Assembly (NCBI GenBank): GCA_031549565.1
Contig: JAVBPO010000025.1
Location: forward strand, 1-64,000
Length of the DNA: 64,000 nt
Direction of reading: 5' to 3'
DNA from: JAVBSX01 sp031549565
GTDB taxonomy: Bacteria > Planctomycetota > Planctomycetia > Pirellulales > Thermoguttaceae
Shown piece after piece: positions 33,281-41,640 of this stretch. A model generated the notes under the pieces. The model was not told the origin of the DNA. It saw nothing but the letters and a program-made list of their open reading frames with translations, and ran no database searches. Positions within the stretch are counted from its first letter, which is position 1. Each line of letters starts with the position of its first letter. The position numbers and the translations under genes were made by a program.

Positions 33281-34388
33281 TCACCGGGATCGTTTCGCGG
33301 TACTTGGCTAAGGTTCGGTTGCCGTGGGCGAGGAAATCGAGAATCCAACACGTGGTGAAAAGCGCATCGTTGTTTCCGCAAAGAGCCCGGAAATAATGGT
33401 GTCCCGTCGAATCGGCGCCGAAGATCGCGGAACTGACTGACATGGCTCGACGAAATCCCGCGTCGCCGCCGGACACTTCCTGCGTTGCAGCGCCGAATCG
33501 GACGGCCGATTGGAGAATCGCCGGCGGACACAGGGAATCGTGCAGGAACACTTCGCCTTGAAGCGACAGACCGAACGATTGAATGAGCAGCCAATTCAAC
33601 TCGGCGGGGTCGTAAGGAATCCCATACCCGTCGACCACGGAGAGCTGTCCGCCGTCTTTTCCCAAAATAAAGCCGAGATGTGCCCGCGTTCGGTCAACCT
33701 CCTCGGCAATCGTTTGGGTCGGCTCTTCGTCGTTGCCGAGTTCGGTAAAGACCAGCTTGGGAAAGACCGCCTGCAAATACCTTCGCGCCCGCCCAGACCA
33801 AGGGCCGCCGCAGGTGTCGAGAACAACTTGGGCTTTCATGCCGGGCGAATCGAACCAAGTATCCTGAAGCCAAGCGACGTAATCATAAGTCACGTCCAGC
33901 GAACGCATTTCCGGGGCGCCGTTCACGGCTTTTTCCTCTCCGTTTTCGACCGTCTTTTTCAGGACATCGACCTGTTCGGCGTCTGGGACGGTTTCACCGA
34001 TCAACCATTTCAGCGTAAACGGCGAGCCGTTGCCGTTCGGGACGCAAATCGCCGCACAGCCGTCGGCATGAGTTCGCCTCGCGGCGTAGTAGACCATCGG
34101 GGTCGGCAATGAGCCGAGGTTGACGACCGACATGCCGGAAGAACGGAGTCCGTCAACGAATTTCGGAAAGGGATCAGGGAAGACAGTTGGTGAATCGCAG
34201 GAAACGAGAAACTTCCCCCCATTACGTACCAGACCGCCTAGAGCAAACCCAAGCCGACGAAACGTTTCCGCCGTCAATGGGGAATCAGCATTCCCATGGA
34301 TTCCGTTTTCATCAAAGCTGCTGTACACCTCCAAGAGAAACTCCTCGCCCGGCAATGGAATTGTCGTAAACAGAACGGCGCCCCTCAC
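33273..34388 (-). CDS. Phosphohexomutase-superfamily protein lacking catalytic motifs
   Basis: 371 residues from a GTG. Domain 1-3 blocks of the phosphoglucomutase/phosphomannomutase superfamily are recognisable: FDENGIHG at the N-terminus, FRRLGFALGGLV, and VNLGSLPTPMVYYAAR. However, the phosphoserine loop (normally TASHNP) reads CVPNGNGSPF, and the metal loop (normally DGDxDR) reads LGKDGGQLSVVD. The sugar loop is GADSTGHHYF instead of GEMSGH. The protein is also shorter than the usual 450 residues and lacks most of domain 4. It is probably a pseudoenzyme with a binding or regulatory role; catalytic mutase activity is unlikely. The frame is intact, so it is under selection or only recently changed. 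Confidence 0.7.
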   Translation of the reverse strand: MRGAVLFTTIPLPGEEFLLEVYSSFDENGIHGNADSPLTAETFRRLGFALGGLVRNGGKFLVSCDSPTVFPDPFPKFVDGLRSSGMSVVNLGSLPTPMVYYAARRTHADGCAAICVPNGNGSPFTLKWLIGETVPDAEQVDVLKKTVENGEEKAVNGAPEMRSLDVTYDYVAWLQDTWFDSPGMKAQVVLDTCGGPWSGRARRYLQAVFPKLVFTELGNDEEPTQTIAEEVDRTRAHLGFILGKDGGQLSVVDGYGIPYDPAELNWLLIQSFGLSLQGEVFLHDSLCPPAILQSAVRFGAATQEVSGGDAGFRRAMSVSSAIFGADSTGHHYFRALCGNNDALFTTCWILDFLAHGNRTLAKYRETIPVMR

Positions 34389-34394
34389 AATTCA

Positions 34395-34400
34395 ATTATA
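34395..34400 (-). promoter_or_regulatory. Perfect -10 box directly upstream of the GTG start
   Basis: TATAAT on the minus strand ends only six bases before the GTG at 34388. A transcript starting at the normal distance would be leaderless or nearly so. There is no clear -35 (TAGTCC at about the right place). Confidence 0.5.
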
Positions 34401-34464
34401 GGGCGTATACTGTTCCGGACTAGAGGAGGAGTTCTGCCTTTCTACGCCGTGAAGTGTTTCGAAA

Positions 34465-34591
34465 CCTGGGACCGCAGGCTTCCAGCCTGCCAGTGGACGG
34501 TTGGGCACCGTTTGCAGGGCGTCTGACCGTTTCGTATCGCAGGCTGGAAGCCCGCTGACCCAGGTGCAGGCAAGATGCCTGCGGTCCCAGG
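34465..34591. repeat. 127-bp element with perfect 15-bp inverted ends
   Basis: Begins CCTGGGACCGCAGGC and ends GCCTGCGGTCCCAGG. An inner inverted pair, GCAGGCTTCCAGCCTGC and GCAGGCTGGAAGCC, gives a cruciform-like structure. It codes for nothing and occurs once here; it looks like a non-autonomous palindromic element. Confidence 0.8.
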
Positions 34592-34729
34592 AAACGGCGT
34601 TGCGAGGCAACGGTTCCAGTTTCCCCCCCGATCTGTCTCCCTTTTCTAAAACTCATATTCGTTTATTCTCGTGTTCTGTTTGATTGTGTCGAAACCGCAT
34701 CAACCCGAGCCGCTAACGGGGAAGTCCCC

Positions 34730-36886
34730 ATGAACAAGGTACTCAAGCCGCAATCCAATTTTGTCAATCGTGAAATCAGTTGGTTGAATTTCAACGAGCG
34801 AGTGCTGGCCGAAGCGACCGATCCGACAGTGCCGTTGATCGAACGGCTGATTTTTCTCGGGATATTCTCGAACAATCTCGACGAATTCTACCGGGTCCGC
34901 GTCGCAACGTTGAGCCGAATGATTTCATTGAACCGGACCTTGGGGGAAAAGGACGAACTTCGCAACACGAAAAAAATTCTCCTCAAAGTCAATCGGAAAG
35001 TCAAAAAGCTGAACAAGGATTTCGACGCGATTTACGAGGATCTGCGTGCGGAATTGGCCCGGGAAAACATCCTGATCGTCGACGAAACCGCGATGGATGA
35101 AACTCAAGGGAAATTCGTTCGGGAATATTTTCAGGAACATATCCGCCCGCACCTGTTCCCGATTATGCTCGACCGGCTGCGCAACCAAACGAACCTGCAC
35201 GACCAATCGGTGTATCTCGTCGCGGAATTGAAAAGCGACGATCCGAATATCGCCGACGGGCACGCCCTGATCGAACTTCCCGTCGGGAAGGTGTCACGGT
35301 TCGTCGTACTCCCCAAAACACCGGAGGGAAAAACGTTCGTCATTCTCTTGGACGACGTCGTCCGCTTTTGCCTGTCGAACGTCTTCGGCGTGTTCGGGTA
35401 TCACAAGTTCGCCGCCTACACGATCAAATTCACCCGGGACTCCGAGTTGAGTCTCGACAACGACGTATCCCGGTCCTACCTGGAAATCGTGAGCGAGAGC
35501 TTGAAAAATCGCAAGTACGGAAAAACGGTCCGATTTCTTTACGATGAAAAAATCCCGGCGAATCTGCTCAAAAAAGTGTGCATGATTTTCGGTCTGAAAA
35601 AGCGAGACACGCTCATCAAAGGGGGGAAATACCACAATTTCAAGGACTTCATCAAATTTCCGAAACAGATCGGCGGTAAGAAGCTGGTCTATCCGGAACA
35701 CCATCCGCACCCGGTCGGGGAGTTGACGCCGGGCGTTCCGATTCTCGATTCGATCCGCAAGCGGGACGTGATGCTCTGTTATCCGTACCATTCGTTCCAG
35801 ACCGTGATCGACCTGCTTCGGGAAGCCTCGATCGATCCGGCGGTCCGGGTGATCAAGACGACGATCTACCGGCTGGCCCCGGAATCGAACGTCGTCGAAG
35901 CCCTGATCAACGCCGCTCGCAACGGAAAGGAAGTGATCGTTTACGTCGAACTCGAAGCCCGATTCGACGAGGAAGCCAACATCCGCTGGGTCGACCGGAT
36001 GCAGGAGGAAGGCGTCATGGTCATCCCGAGCATCCGCGGGTACAAGGTTCACGCCAAACTGATCCTGATCCGCCGTAAAGAAAGTGGAAACAACGCTTAT
36101 TATGCCGCGATCGGGACCGGGAATCTTAACGAAAGCACGACGAGAATTTATTCGGACATCCACCTGTTGACCGCCGATACGAAAATCACGAAGGACGTCA
36201 ATCGCATTTTCCACCTCCTGGCCGACGAACGGATGTTCCACCCGGCGTTTGACGCCTTGATCGTTTCGCCGTATCGGACCCGGGATTTTTTTCTCGAGCG
36301 GATCGACGCGGAAATCGAGAACGCGAAAATCGGATTACCGGCCTGGGTGACCGTGAAAATCAACAACCTGACCGACCCGGTTCTCGCCGCGAAACTTCTC
36401 GAAGCGGCGGCCGCCGGCGTCAAAATCGAACTGATCATTCGCGGTATCTGCATCCTTTCGCCGCGAATCATGCAGCAGTACGAAAACCTGCGAATGGTGC
36501 GGATCGTCGACCGGTTCCTGGAGCATGCGAGGATTTTCGCGTTTTGTTCCGGCGGGACACCGCGATATTTTATCGGCTCGGCGGACTGGATGGAGCGGAA
36601 TCTCGACAGCCGGATCGAAGCGTCTGTCGAGATTCAAGACGAAAAAATCAAAAAGGATCTCGCGGAAATCCTCAGACTCCAATCGGCCGACAACGTCAAG
36701 AGTCGCCTGATCGGCGGCGTCCACGCCGACACGGAATTCCATGTCGGCAAACGGACCGCGAAAATCGTTTCACAAACTGAAACACAGAAATACTTCGGAC
36801 AACCGCCGATCGTGTCCTCGGTTAGCGCCGGGGCTTGCCCCGCGCTTGTGGGGAAAAAGACGGAGGAAATAAGAAATAAGAAATAA
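34730..36886 (+). CDS. ppk: polyphosphate kinase 1
   Basis: 718 residues. It makes inorganic polyphosphate from ATP reversibly. The N-terminal domain starts with NREISWLNFNERVLAEA and contains IFLGIFSNNLDEFYRVRVA. The autophosphorylated His is in GYKVHAKLILIRRK and the second active-site His in FLEHARIFAF; the C-terminal signature GSADWMERNLDSRIE is intact. The last 20 or so residues (SAGACPALVGKKTEEIRNKK) are encoded by a family-C GC palindrome and a GAAATAA heptamer array, so the C-terminus is made of repeat DNA. The leader contains GCCGCTAACGGG, shared with exbD. Confidence 0.95.
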   Translation: MNKVLKPQSNFVNREISWLNFNERVLAEATDPTVPLIERLIFLGIFSNNLDEFYRVRVATLSRMISLNRTLGEKDELRNTKKILLKVNRKVKKLNKDFDAIYEDLRAELARENILIVDETAMDETQGKFVREYFQEHIRPHLFPIMLDRLRNQTNLHDQSVYLVAELKSDDPNIADGHALIELPVGKVSRFVVLPKTPEGKTFVILLDDVVRFCLSNVFGVFGYHKFAAYTIKFTRDSELSLDNDVSRSYLEIVSESLKNRKYGKTVRFLYDEKIPANLLKKVCMIFGLKKRDTLIKGGKYHNFKDFIKFPKQIGGKKLVYPEHHPHPVGELTPGVPILDSIRKRDVMLCYPYHSFQTVIDLLREASIDPAVRVIKTTIYRLAPESNVVEALINAARNGKEVIVYVELEARFDEEANIRWVDRMQEEGVMVIPSIRGYKVHAKLILIRRKESGNNAYYAAIGTGNLNESTTRIYSDIHLLTADTKITKDVNRIFHLLADERMFHPAFDALIVSPYRTRDFFLERIDAEIENAKIGLPAWVTVKINNLTDPVLAAKLLEAAAAGVKIELIIRGICILSPRIMQQYENLRMVRIVDRFLEHARIFAFCSGGTPRYFIGSADWMERNLDSRIEASVEIQDEKIKKDLAEILRLQSADNVKSRLIGGVHADTEFHVGKRTAKIVSQTETQKYFGQPPIVSSVSAGACPALVGKKTEEIRNKK
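36821..36848. repeat. Family-C GC palindrome inside the ppk 3' end
   Basis: GTTAGCGCCGGGGCTTGCCC continues to CGCGCTTG. It matches the copy at 49011-49038 and, in reverse, 22529-22553. Here it is translated as part of the PPK C-terminus. Confidence 0.8.
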
Positions 36887-36893
36887 GAAATTT
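36866..36893. repeat. Heptamer array GAAATAA x3 + GAAATTT at the ppk stop
   Basis: Three perfect GAAATAA units and a fourth GAAATTT. The ppk stop codon TAA (36884-36886) is provided by the third unit. Confidence 0.88.
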
Positions 36894-37305
36894 CGTAGCA
36901 GTTCACGACATTTCGACACCAAAAAAGCATGGCGGACGCTGGCGACGTGTCGTCGAAAGCGACGATCACCTTGACGCGAGAGGCGGAAGCAGGCTCGGCG
37001 GAGAAAGACCGTGAAGAAAACCGAAGATCGCATCACGCAAAAATGTCGTCGCATTCAAGCCGCGACGACGGCACGTCGCCACCGTCGTCCAAAATCTCTG
37101 GTACCATTCGTTGCAGCCCTCGCTTCGAACGCCTTGTGTCACCATCCGATCCCTCACCAACGTCCGAATCAAACTCGAGTCGCTTTATCCCAAGTTTGTA
37201 TATTAACAAGGCAGTAGATCCAAAAGTGAGAACCGCTTGACAAGAAGACGACAATGTCTTACAATTCTTCAAGACAATGTCGTATCCCTTGTACTTTTTG
37301 AAAAA
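36887..37305. other. Intergenic region between ppk and the second blaI
   Basis: 419 bases. The last 70 bases hold the blaI promoter and operators. Between about 36894 and 37230 there are several open frames up to about 100 codons in different phases, but none shows protein character; nothing else was recognised. Confidence 0.5.
37237..37281 (+). promoter_or_regulatory. Promoter and twin operator of the second blaI gene
   Basis: TTGACA (37237-37242), a 17-base spacer and TACAAT (37260-37265) form an almost perfect promoter. The palindrome GACAATGTC lies in the spacer (37250-37258) and again just past the -10 (37273-37281), 23 bases centre to centre. This is the expected layout for autorepression by the BlaI-type protein starting at 37306. 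The operator sequence differs from that of the first system. Confidence 0.85.
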
Positions 37306-37686
37306 ATGGCATCTTCCACGAATCTGCAAAAACTTTCGCCCGGCGAGGCGGAAATCCTGGAAATCTTTTGGCAACATGAACCGCTCACCCTTGCGCGGCT
37401 GCATGAAATTTACACGGACGGAACCGGCAAGCCGACGCAGCAGACGATCCAGACGCGATTGAATCGGATGGTCGCCAAAGGGCTCTTGGTTCGTAGTGAC
37501 GATTTTCCTGCCGTATACCGTAGCGAAGTTTCTCGGGAAAAAACTCAGGGCAAATTCATCGACCTGCTCGAAAACCTCGCCGACCGCTATTTCGCCCCGC
37601 TGATCCTTCGACTCGCTGAAAAACGTTCGCTCACACCGGAAGAAATCGACGCGATGAAATCCACGTTACGGAAGAATAAAGAATAG
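37306..37686 (+). CDS. BlaI/MecI-family transcriptional repressor (second system)
   Basis: 126 residues from ATG 37306. Winged-helix region LSPGEAEILEIFWQHEPLTL and QQTIQTRLNRMVAKGLLVRS, then a helical dimerisation part (FIDLLENLADRYFAPLIL). The scissile region expected for cleavage by BlaR1 lies between the two. A strong promoter with two GACAATGTC palindromes is directly upstream. The downstream BlaR1-like gene has lost its protease core, so this repressor may no longer be inducible by its original partner. Confidence 0.93.
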   Translation: MASSTNLQKLSPGEAEILEIFWQHEPLTLARLHEIYTDGTGKPTQQTIQTRLNRMVAKGLLVRSDDFPAVYRSEVSREKTQGKFIDLLENLADRYFAPLILRLAEKRSLTPEEIDAMKSTLRKNKE

Positions 37687-37692
37687 GCTCCA

Positions 37693-38193
37693 ATGCTCAA
37701 CACATTACTCCATCATGCGGCCTATGCGTCCCTGTTTTTGGGGATCGGGGCGATTGTCGTTTACGTTTTGCTTCGCGTCATGCGGGTTCGGTCCGCTGCG
37801 TTTTCGCGGGGCGCTTGGGGGACGCTTTTGGCCGCGTCGCTCTTTTGCGGGACTGTGCCTGTGAGGGTGCCGGTTTATGAGACGCAAATTGTCGTGGAGG
37901 AGAGTCCGAAATTAAATAAGGTTTTGCCGGATCGCAGCCCGGACATTGCGCTGCGCTCCATGCCCGGCTCTTTGGAGGTGCTAGAAAATAGTGCGACGGA
38001 AAACTTGTTCGTCGAGAATCCAAGTGTGAAAGACGAAATCGTTGTTGAGAAAATCGCTAAAAAAATCAACTGGTCGGTTCTGCCGGTTCTCGTTTGGGGA
38101 TGTGGATTTCTCGCGTTGATCATTCGCCGCGGGATTTCACATCTGCTGCTCCTTCGCGTCTATTCCCGAACGAAAACGCCGGACGCGGAATGA
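37693..38193 (+). pseudogene. BlaR1-like N-terminal membrane fragment, protease core deleted
   Basis: 166 codons starting six bases after blaI. It begins with the BlaR1-type membrane start (LNTLLHHAAYASLFLGIGAI) and has a second hydrophobic segment (WSVLPVLVWGCGFLALII), then stops at TGA soon after SHLLLLRVYSRTKTPDAE. The following domain that should carry HExxH is absent. The next frame (38201) resumes with what looks like the extracytoplasmic C-terminal domain of the same kind of protein, so about 250 or more codons appear deleted between them. It might still make a short membrane protein. Confidence 0.7.
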
Positions 38194-38200
38194 CCCGCCG

Positions 38201-38965
38201 ATGTTCATTAATGCGCCTCGAGAAGACGGCGAGCCGGATTTTGGGTTCACGTACTTCGAGGAGCCGGACGCCCAAGGCAATCTATCTTGGGACCGCGTCG
38301 TTCCGAACGGGCGATGTGAATTTCTTTACACGAATTTTTTAGCGTCGGCGGCTCCGTATGTCGTGGATTACCGCTATTTCAAGCGGGAATTGAAGTTGAC
38401 GCCGGGTGCCGACTTGAAACTGACGTTCGGCGGCGGGTCGGCGACTCTGGAGGGAAAAGTCGCGATCCCGAAAGGTTCTGAAGAGACGTACCTCTGGAGT
38501 AGTGCGACGGCCCGACTGGTCGGGGACATCGAAGCGGAACTCGGCCCGCGACCGAAACAACCGATCGTGCCCGGCGTGAACGATTCCTGGAAATATTTTG
38601 AAGTGCGAGATGTGCAAGGCGAAGAACGTCGCATTGTTCACTCGGATGAGAAGCTGAAGGAATACGAAAAACTGTACGAAGCCTGGGTGAAAACCGATGC
38701 GGGAAAAGCCGCGACGAAACCGTACACGGAATACTTCGAGAAAGCGAAAAAGATCGCGGACCGGGAATACCAGGTCCCGGTCGGCAAAGACGGAGCGGTT
38801 CAATTCACGGGCGTCGAACCGGGCAAGTACAAGCTGACGGTCCGCGTCCCCCGAATCCACGGCGATTGGCCGTGGAAACTCGACGCCAGCTCCCCCGTCC
38901 CGGTCACAGCCCCGGGCCAAGGCGTCGTGATCCCATTCGAAAACCCGACGGAAACGAATCGATAA
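38201..38965 (+). pseudogene. Extracytoplasmic C-terminal domain of a BlaR1-like protein
   Basis: 254 codons beginning MFINAPREDGEPDFGF, in a different frame from the preceding fragment and without its own signal or membrane segment. The sequence resembles carboxypeptidase-regulatory-like beta-sandwich domains that follow M56 proteases in planctomycetes (TVFINAP-type start, FTGVEPGKYKLTVRVPRIHG at the end). Lack of a signal peptide and its position directly after the truncated BlaR1 fragment suggest it is the orphaned remainder of that gene. It could alternatively be translated from ATG 38201 as a cytoplasmic protein. Confidence 0.6.
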
Positions 38966-39009
38966 CCAAGGGGGAGGTGAAAGTTGATAAGTGAGAGTAC
39001 AATCAATGG

Positions 39010-40578
39010 TTAGTGCTTGAAATGCCGCTTTCCCGTGAAGATCATCGGAAGGGAGAATCGGTTGCACGCTTCGATCACGGCGTCGTCCCCACGTGAACCG
39101 CCCGGCTGGATGATCGCGGCAACACCGACCTGGGCGGCCCGTTCAATGGAATCCGGGAACGGAAAAAAGGCGTCGCTTCCGAGCACCGAACCCTTGACGC
39201 GGTCGCCCGCCTTTTTGATCGCGATTTCCACGGAATCGACGCGGCTCATTTGCCCCGCTCCGGCGCCGAGAAGCATCCGATCTTTGCATAGCGTGATCGC
39301 GTTCGATTTGACGTGCCGGACAAGATCCCACGCAAAACGTAGATCGTTCCTAAGTTCTTTCGCCGGCTTCGTTTCGGTCACGACTTGCCATTGGTTTTCG
39401 TCGTCCGGTTCGATGTCCGCCTCCTGGAGCAGGGTTCCTCCTTCGATCGGTCGGGCGATCCATCGGGCCGATTTTTTTTCCAACGAACCGCACGCCAAAA
39501 GCCGGACGTTCGCATGCCATTTCGGTTTGGTCGTCAGGATTTCCAAGGCTTCCGATGTGAATTCGGGCGCGACGATCGCTTCGACGAACAGACCCGGCGT
39601 ACAAAGATGTTCGGCACATTCGGCGTCACAGGGACCGTTGAAGCCGAGAACGGACCCAAACGCGCTGAGCGGGTCCCCTTCCATCCCTTTCCGCAGCGCG
39701 TCGACCATCTTCTCCGCCGTCGCGGCACCGCACGGGTTGTTGTGCTTCACGACCGACACGGTCGGATTCGGAAAGCCGCGAACGATCGCCAACGCCGAAT
39801 CGAGATCGAGAATATTGTTGTACGAAAGTTCCTTTCCATTCAACTGCCGGGCGGAAACGACGTTCGCCGCTTTCGATTGCGAATCGACGTACAGCGCCGC
39901 CTGTTGATGCGGGTTTTCGCCGTATCGGAGCACATTTTTCCGTTTGTAATTCAAAGTCAACCGGCTCGGAAACGCGCCGTCTTCGCTCCGTTCGATGAAA
40001 TACCGGGAAATCGCCGCATCGTACGACGCCGTGTGGACGAACGCGTCCTTGGCCAAGGCACGACGCAGTTGGAGCGTCGTCGTCCCCGTCGCCTGGATTT
40101 GTTCGAGCACGAGCGGGTACTGCTCCGCACCGGTCACGATCGTCGTGAATCGATGATTTTTCGCCGCCGCACGAACCAGCGACGGACCGCCGATGTCGAT
40201 GTTTTCGATCGCTTCGGCGTCGGTCACGTTTTCCCGGGCAATGGTCGCCTCGAACGGATAAAGATTGACGACCACCAGCTCGAAGCTGAGAATTCCGTGT
40301 TCGATCAATGAGTTCATGTCCCCGGGAACATCGCGACGGCAAAGAATTCCCCCGAACACTTTCGGATGCAGCGTTTTCAAACGTCCGTCCATCATTTCCG
40401 GAAAGCCGGTGTACTCGGAAATGTCCCGAACCGGAAGCCCTTCGGATTGGAGGTGATTACGCGTTCCTCCCGTACTGTAAATCTCGACACCCGCGGCGAC
40501 CAACCCTTTCACAAAAGCCGAAAGCCCGATCTTATCGCTGACACTGATAATCGCCCGTTTAATCTGAGGAGAATCCAT
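39010..40578 (-). CDS. purH: Bifunctional AICAR transformylase/IMP cyclohydrolase
   Basis: 522 residues, the normal length. It catalyses the last two steps of IMP synthesis. The N-terminal cyclohydrolase domain has RAIISVSDKIGLSAFVKGLV and GRLKTLHPKVFGGIL; the transformylase domain has the catalytic KHNNPCGAA block and ends with IIQPGGSRGDDAVIEACNRF. The start ATG is immediately preceded by an AT-rich heptamer array, which therefore forms the translation-initiation region. It converges with the remnant BlaR1 domain gene, ending 44 bases away. Confidence 0.96.
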   Translation of the reverse strand: MDSPQIKRAIISVSDKIGLSAFVKGLVAAGVEIYSTGGTRNHLQSEGLPVRDISEYTGFPEMMDGRLKTLHPKVFGGILCRRDVPGDMNSLIEHGILSFELVVVNLYPFEATIARENVTDAEAIENIDIGGPSLVRAAAKNHRFTTIVTGAEQYPLVLEQIQATGTTTLQLRRALAKDAFVHTASYDAAISRYFIERSEDGAFPSRLTLNYKRKNVLRYGENPHQQAALYVDSQSKAANVVSARQLNGKELSYNNILDLDSALAIVRGFPNPTVSVVKHNNPCGAATAEKMVDALRKGMEGDPLSAFGSVLGFNGPCDAECAEHLCTPGLFVEAIVAPEFTSEALEILTTKPKWHANVRLLACGSLEKKSARWIARPIEGGTLLQEADIEPDDENQWQVVTETKPAKELRNDLRFAWDLVRHVKSNAITLCKDRMLLGAGAGQMSRVDSVEIAIKKAGDRVKGSVLGSDAFFPFPDSIERAAQVGVAAIIQPGGSRGDDAVIEACNRFSLPMIFTGKRHFKH

Positions 40579-40585
40579 TTGATTA

Positions 40586-40620
40586 ATTACTAATTACTAA
40601 TTATGAATTACGAATTGAGA
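40586..40620. repeat. Heptamer array ATTACTA-type x5 upstream of purH
   Basis: ATTACTA, ATTACTA, ATTATGA, ATTACGA, ATTGAGA in register, starting eight bases upstream of the purH ATG. It replaces the region where a ribosome-binding site would be expected. Confidence 0.85.
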
Positions 40621-40652
40621 GAAAAGTGTAGAAAGGTAGAAGGGGGCAGCGA

Positions 40653-40708
40653 TTTCCTATTTCCTATTTGTTATTTGTTATTTCCTATTTCCTATTTCTC
40701 ATTTCCCC
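40653..40708. repeat. Heptamer array TTTCCTA-type x8
   Basis: TTTCCTA twice, TTTGTTA twice, TTTCCTA twice, TTTCTCA, TTTCCCC in strict register over 56 bases. The stop codon of the minus-strand gene (40699-40701) lies in the seventh unit. Confidence 0.88.
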
Positions 40709-41367
40709 CAATCCGTTCCTTGTCTTGTTCCGACGGTTTTGGTTTGGCGGAGGAAGAAAGACGAAATCAGGATGCTGACGGCAATGAGAATCAGGATCCC
40801 GGTTCCGGCGCAACGCAGATAGTAGTAGTCTTTGAGCGTCTCGAAATTTTCCCGGAAATTCATACTCATCGCCGGGCCCTTTTTGACGATTTCCCAATAC
40901 CGCATCGCATCGGTCGGGTTGAACATATCGATTATGTCGTCCGTAACGATAAAGAAGGTGCTTTCCGACATGGGGAGCGGATTCGAATCCTGGACCGCGA
41001 CTTTCTCGCCGAAGCGGTAGTAGACCTGTTTTTTCAGCACATCTTCCGGCTTCGGGTACGTCAGCAGTACGGTATACAGGCAAAGCCCGACCGCCGCGAC
41101 CGTCAGAACCGAGCCGATCAGGCAAATGCTGGCCGCGACGCTGGAGGAATTCGCGCCGGAAGTCGGTTTCATTCCGTCTTCTGTCAGGACGAGTTGTTCG
41201 GCGGAATCGAAATCGGCGACCGGCAGTTTTTTGATCTGCAAAAGCGACGGAATTTTCAGCGTTTGCCCACATTCACAACGAACATTTCCGCCCGCTTGGG
41301 AGGGCTCGATCGGAACGGTCTTACCGCAGGAGCAGGGTAAAAGATACTTTTGGGACACAGGCGGCAC
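40699..41367 (-). CDS. Zinc-ribbon membrane protein, unknown function
   Basis: 222 residues. The N-terminus is a probable zinc ribbon (PCSCGKTVPIEPSQAGGNV, then RCECGQTLKIP, two CxC pairs). Two transmembrane helices follow (VAASICLIGSVLTVAAVGLC at about 79-100 and GILILIAVSILISSFFL near the end), enclosing an extracytoplasmic segment of about 85 residues without recognised domain. This layout, a CxC ribbon followed by membrane helices, is frequent in planctomycetes, but no function is known. The stop codon lies inside a heptamer array, so the last residues may derive from repeat DNA. Confidence 0.75.
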   Translation of the reverse strand: MPPVSQKYLLPCSCGKTVPIEPSQAGGNVRCECGQTLKIPSLLQIKKLPVADFDSAEQLVLTEDGMKPTSGANSSSVAASICLIGSVLTVAAVGLCLYTVLLTYPKPEDVLKKQVYYRFGEKVAVQDSNPLPMSESTFFIVTDDIIDMFNPTDAMRYWEIVKKGPAMSMNFRENFETLKDYYYLRCAGTGILILIAVSILISSFFLRQTKTVGTRQGTDWGK

Positions 41368-41596
41368 CTTCGGTTCGGAAGTTGAAAAAAGATATTATAC
41401 CGGACCCGATCGGAAATTCCAGCCGAGTTCACAGGCCCGTCGGTGTTTTTTCTTTCGTGAAATATTGTTGGAATGCGGGTGTTCGCTCGCTATGCAATTC
41501 CTGGAGAAGATTGTGAATTATTTTGCATTGTTAGCGAGATCGGGAGTGAAACGACCATCTCGCGGCTTACTTATCGGAGCGGAAGCTCCAGCCGCC

Positions 41597-41611
41597 TACC
41601 GGGGCTCCCGG
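41597..41611. repeat. GC hairpin TACCGGGGCTCCCGG, copy 1
   Basis: Identical 15-mer at 46014-46028, and a related form near 1694. Both copies lie just past the stop of a minus-strand gene (30 bases and 1 base), so they may be 3'-end hairpins, although no T-run follows. The rest of the 270-base gap 41368-41640 shows nothing recognisable. Confidence 0.55.
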
Positions 41612-41640
41612 GTTATGCTTTCGCAAAATGAAAAATGAAA

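Larger units (their letters stand above)
34389..34729. other. Divergent intergenic region with 127-bp palindrome
   Basis: 341 bases between the phosphohexomutase-like gene and ppk. It contains a -10 box for the former at 34395-34400, the 127-bp inverted-repeat element at 34465-34591 and the GCCGCTAACGGG leader sequence of ppk at 34709-34720. Nothing else was recognised. Confidence 0.6.

Noticed and set aside
36929..37240. 103-codon open frame between ppk and blaI
   Set aside because: Composition is Ser/Arg-rich without strand or helix pattern, other frames are equally open, and it overlaps the blaI promoter.
41126..41638. 170-codon plus-strand frame
   Set aside because: It mostly overlaps the zinc-ribbon protein gene on the other strand and has no protein-like features.
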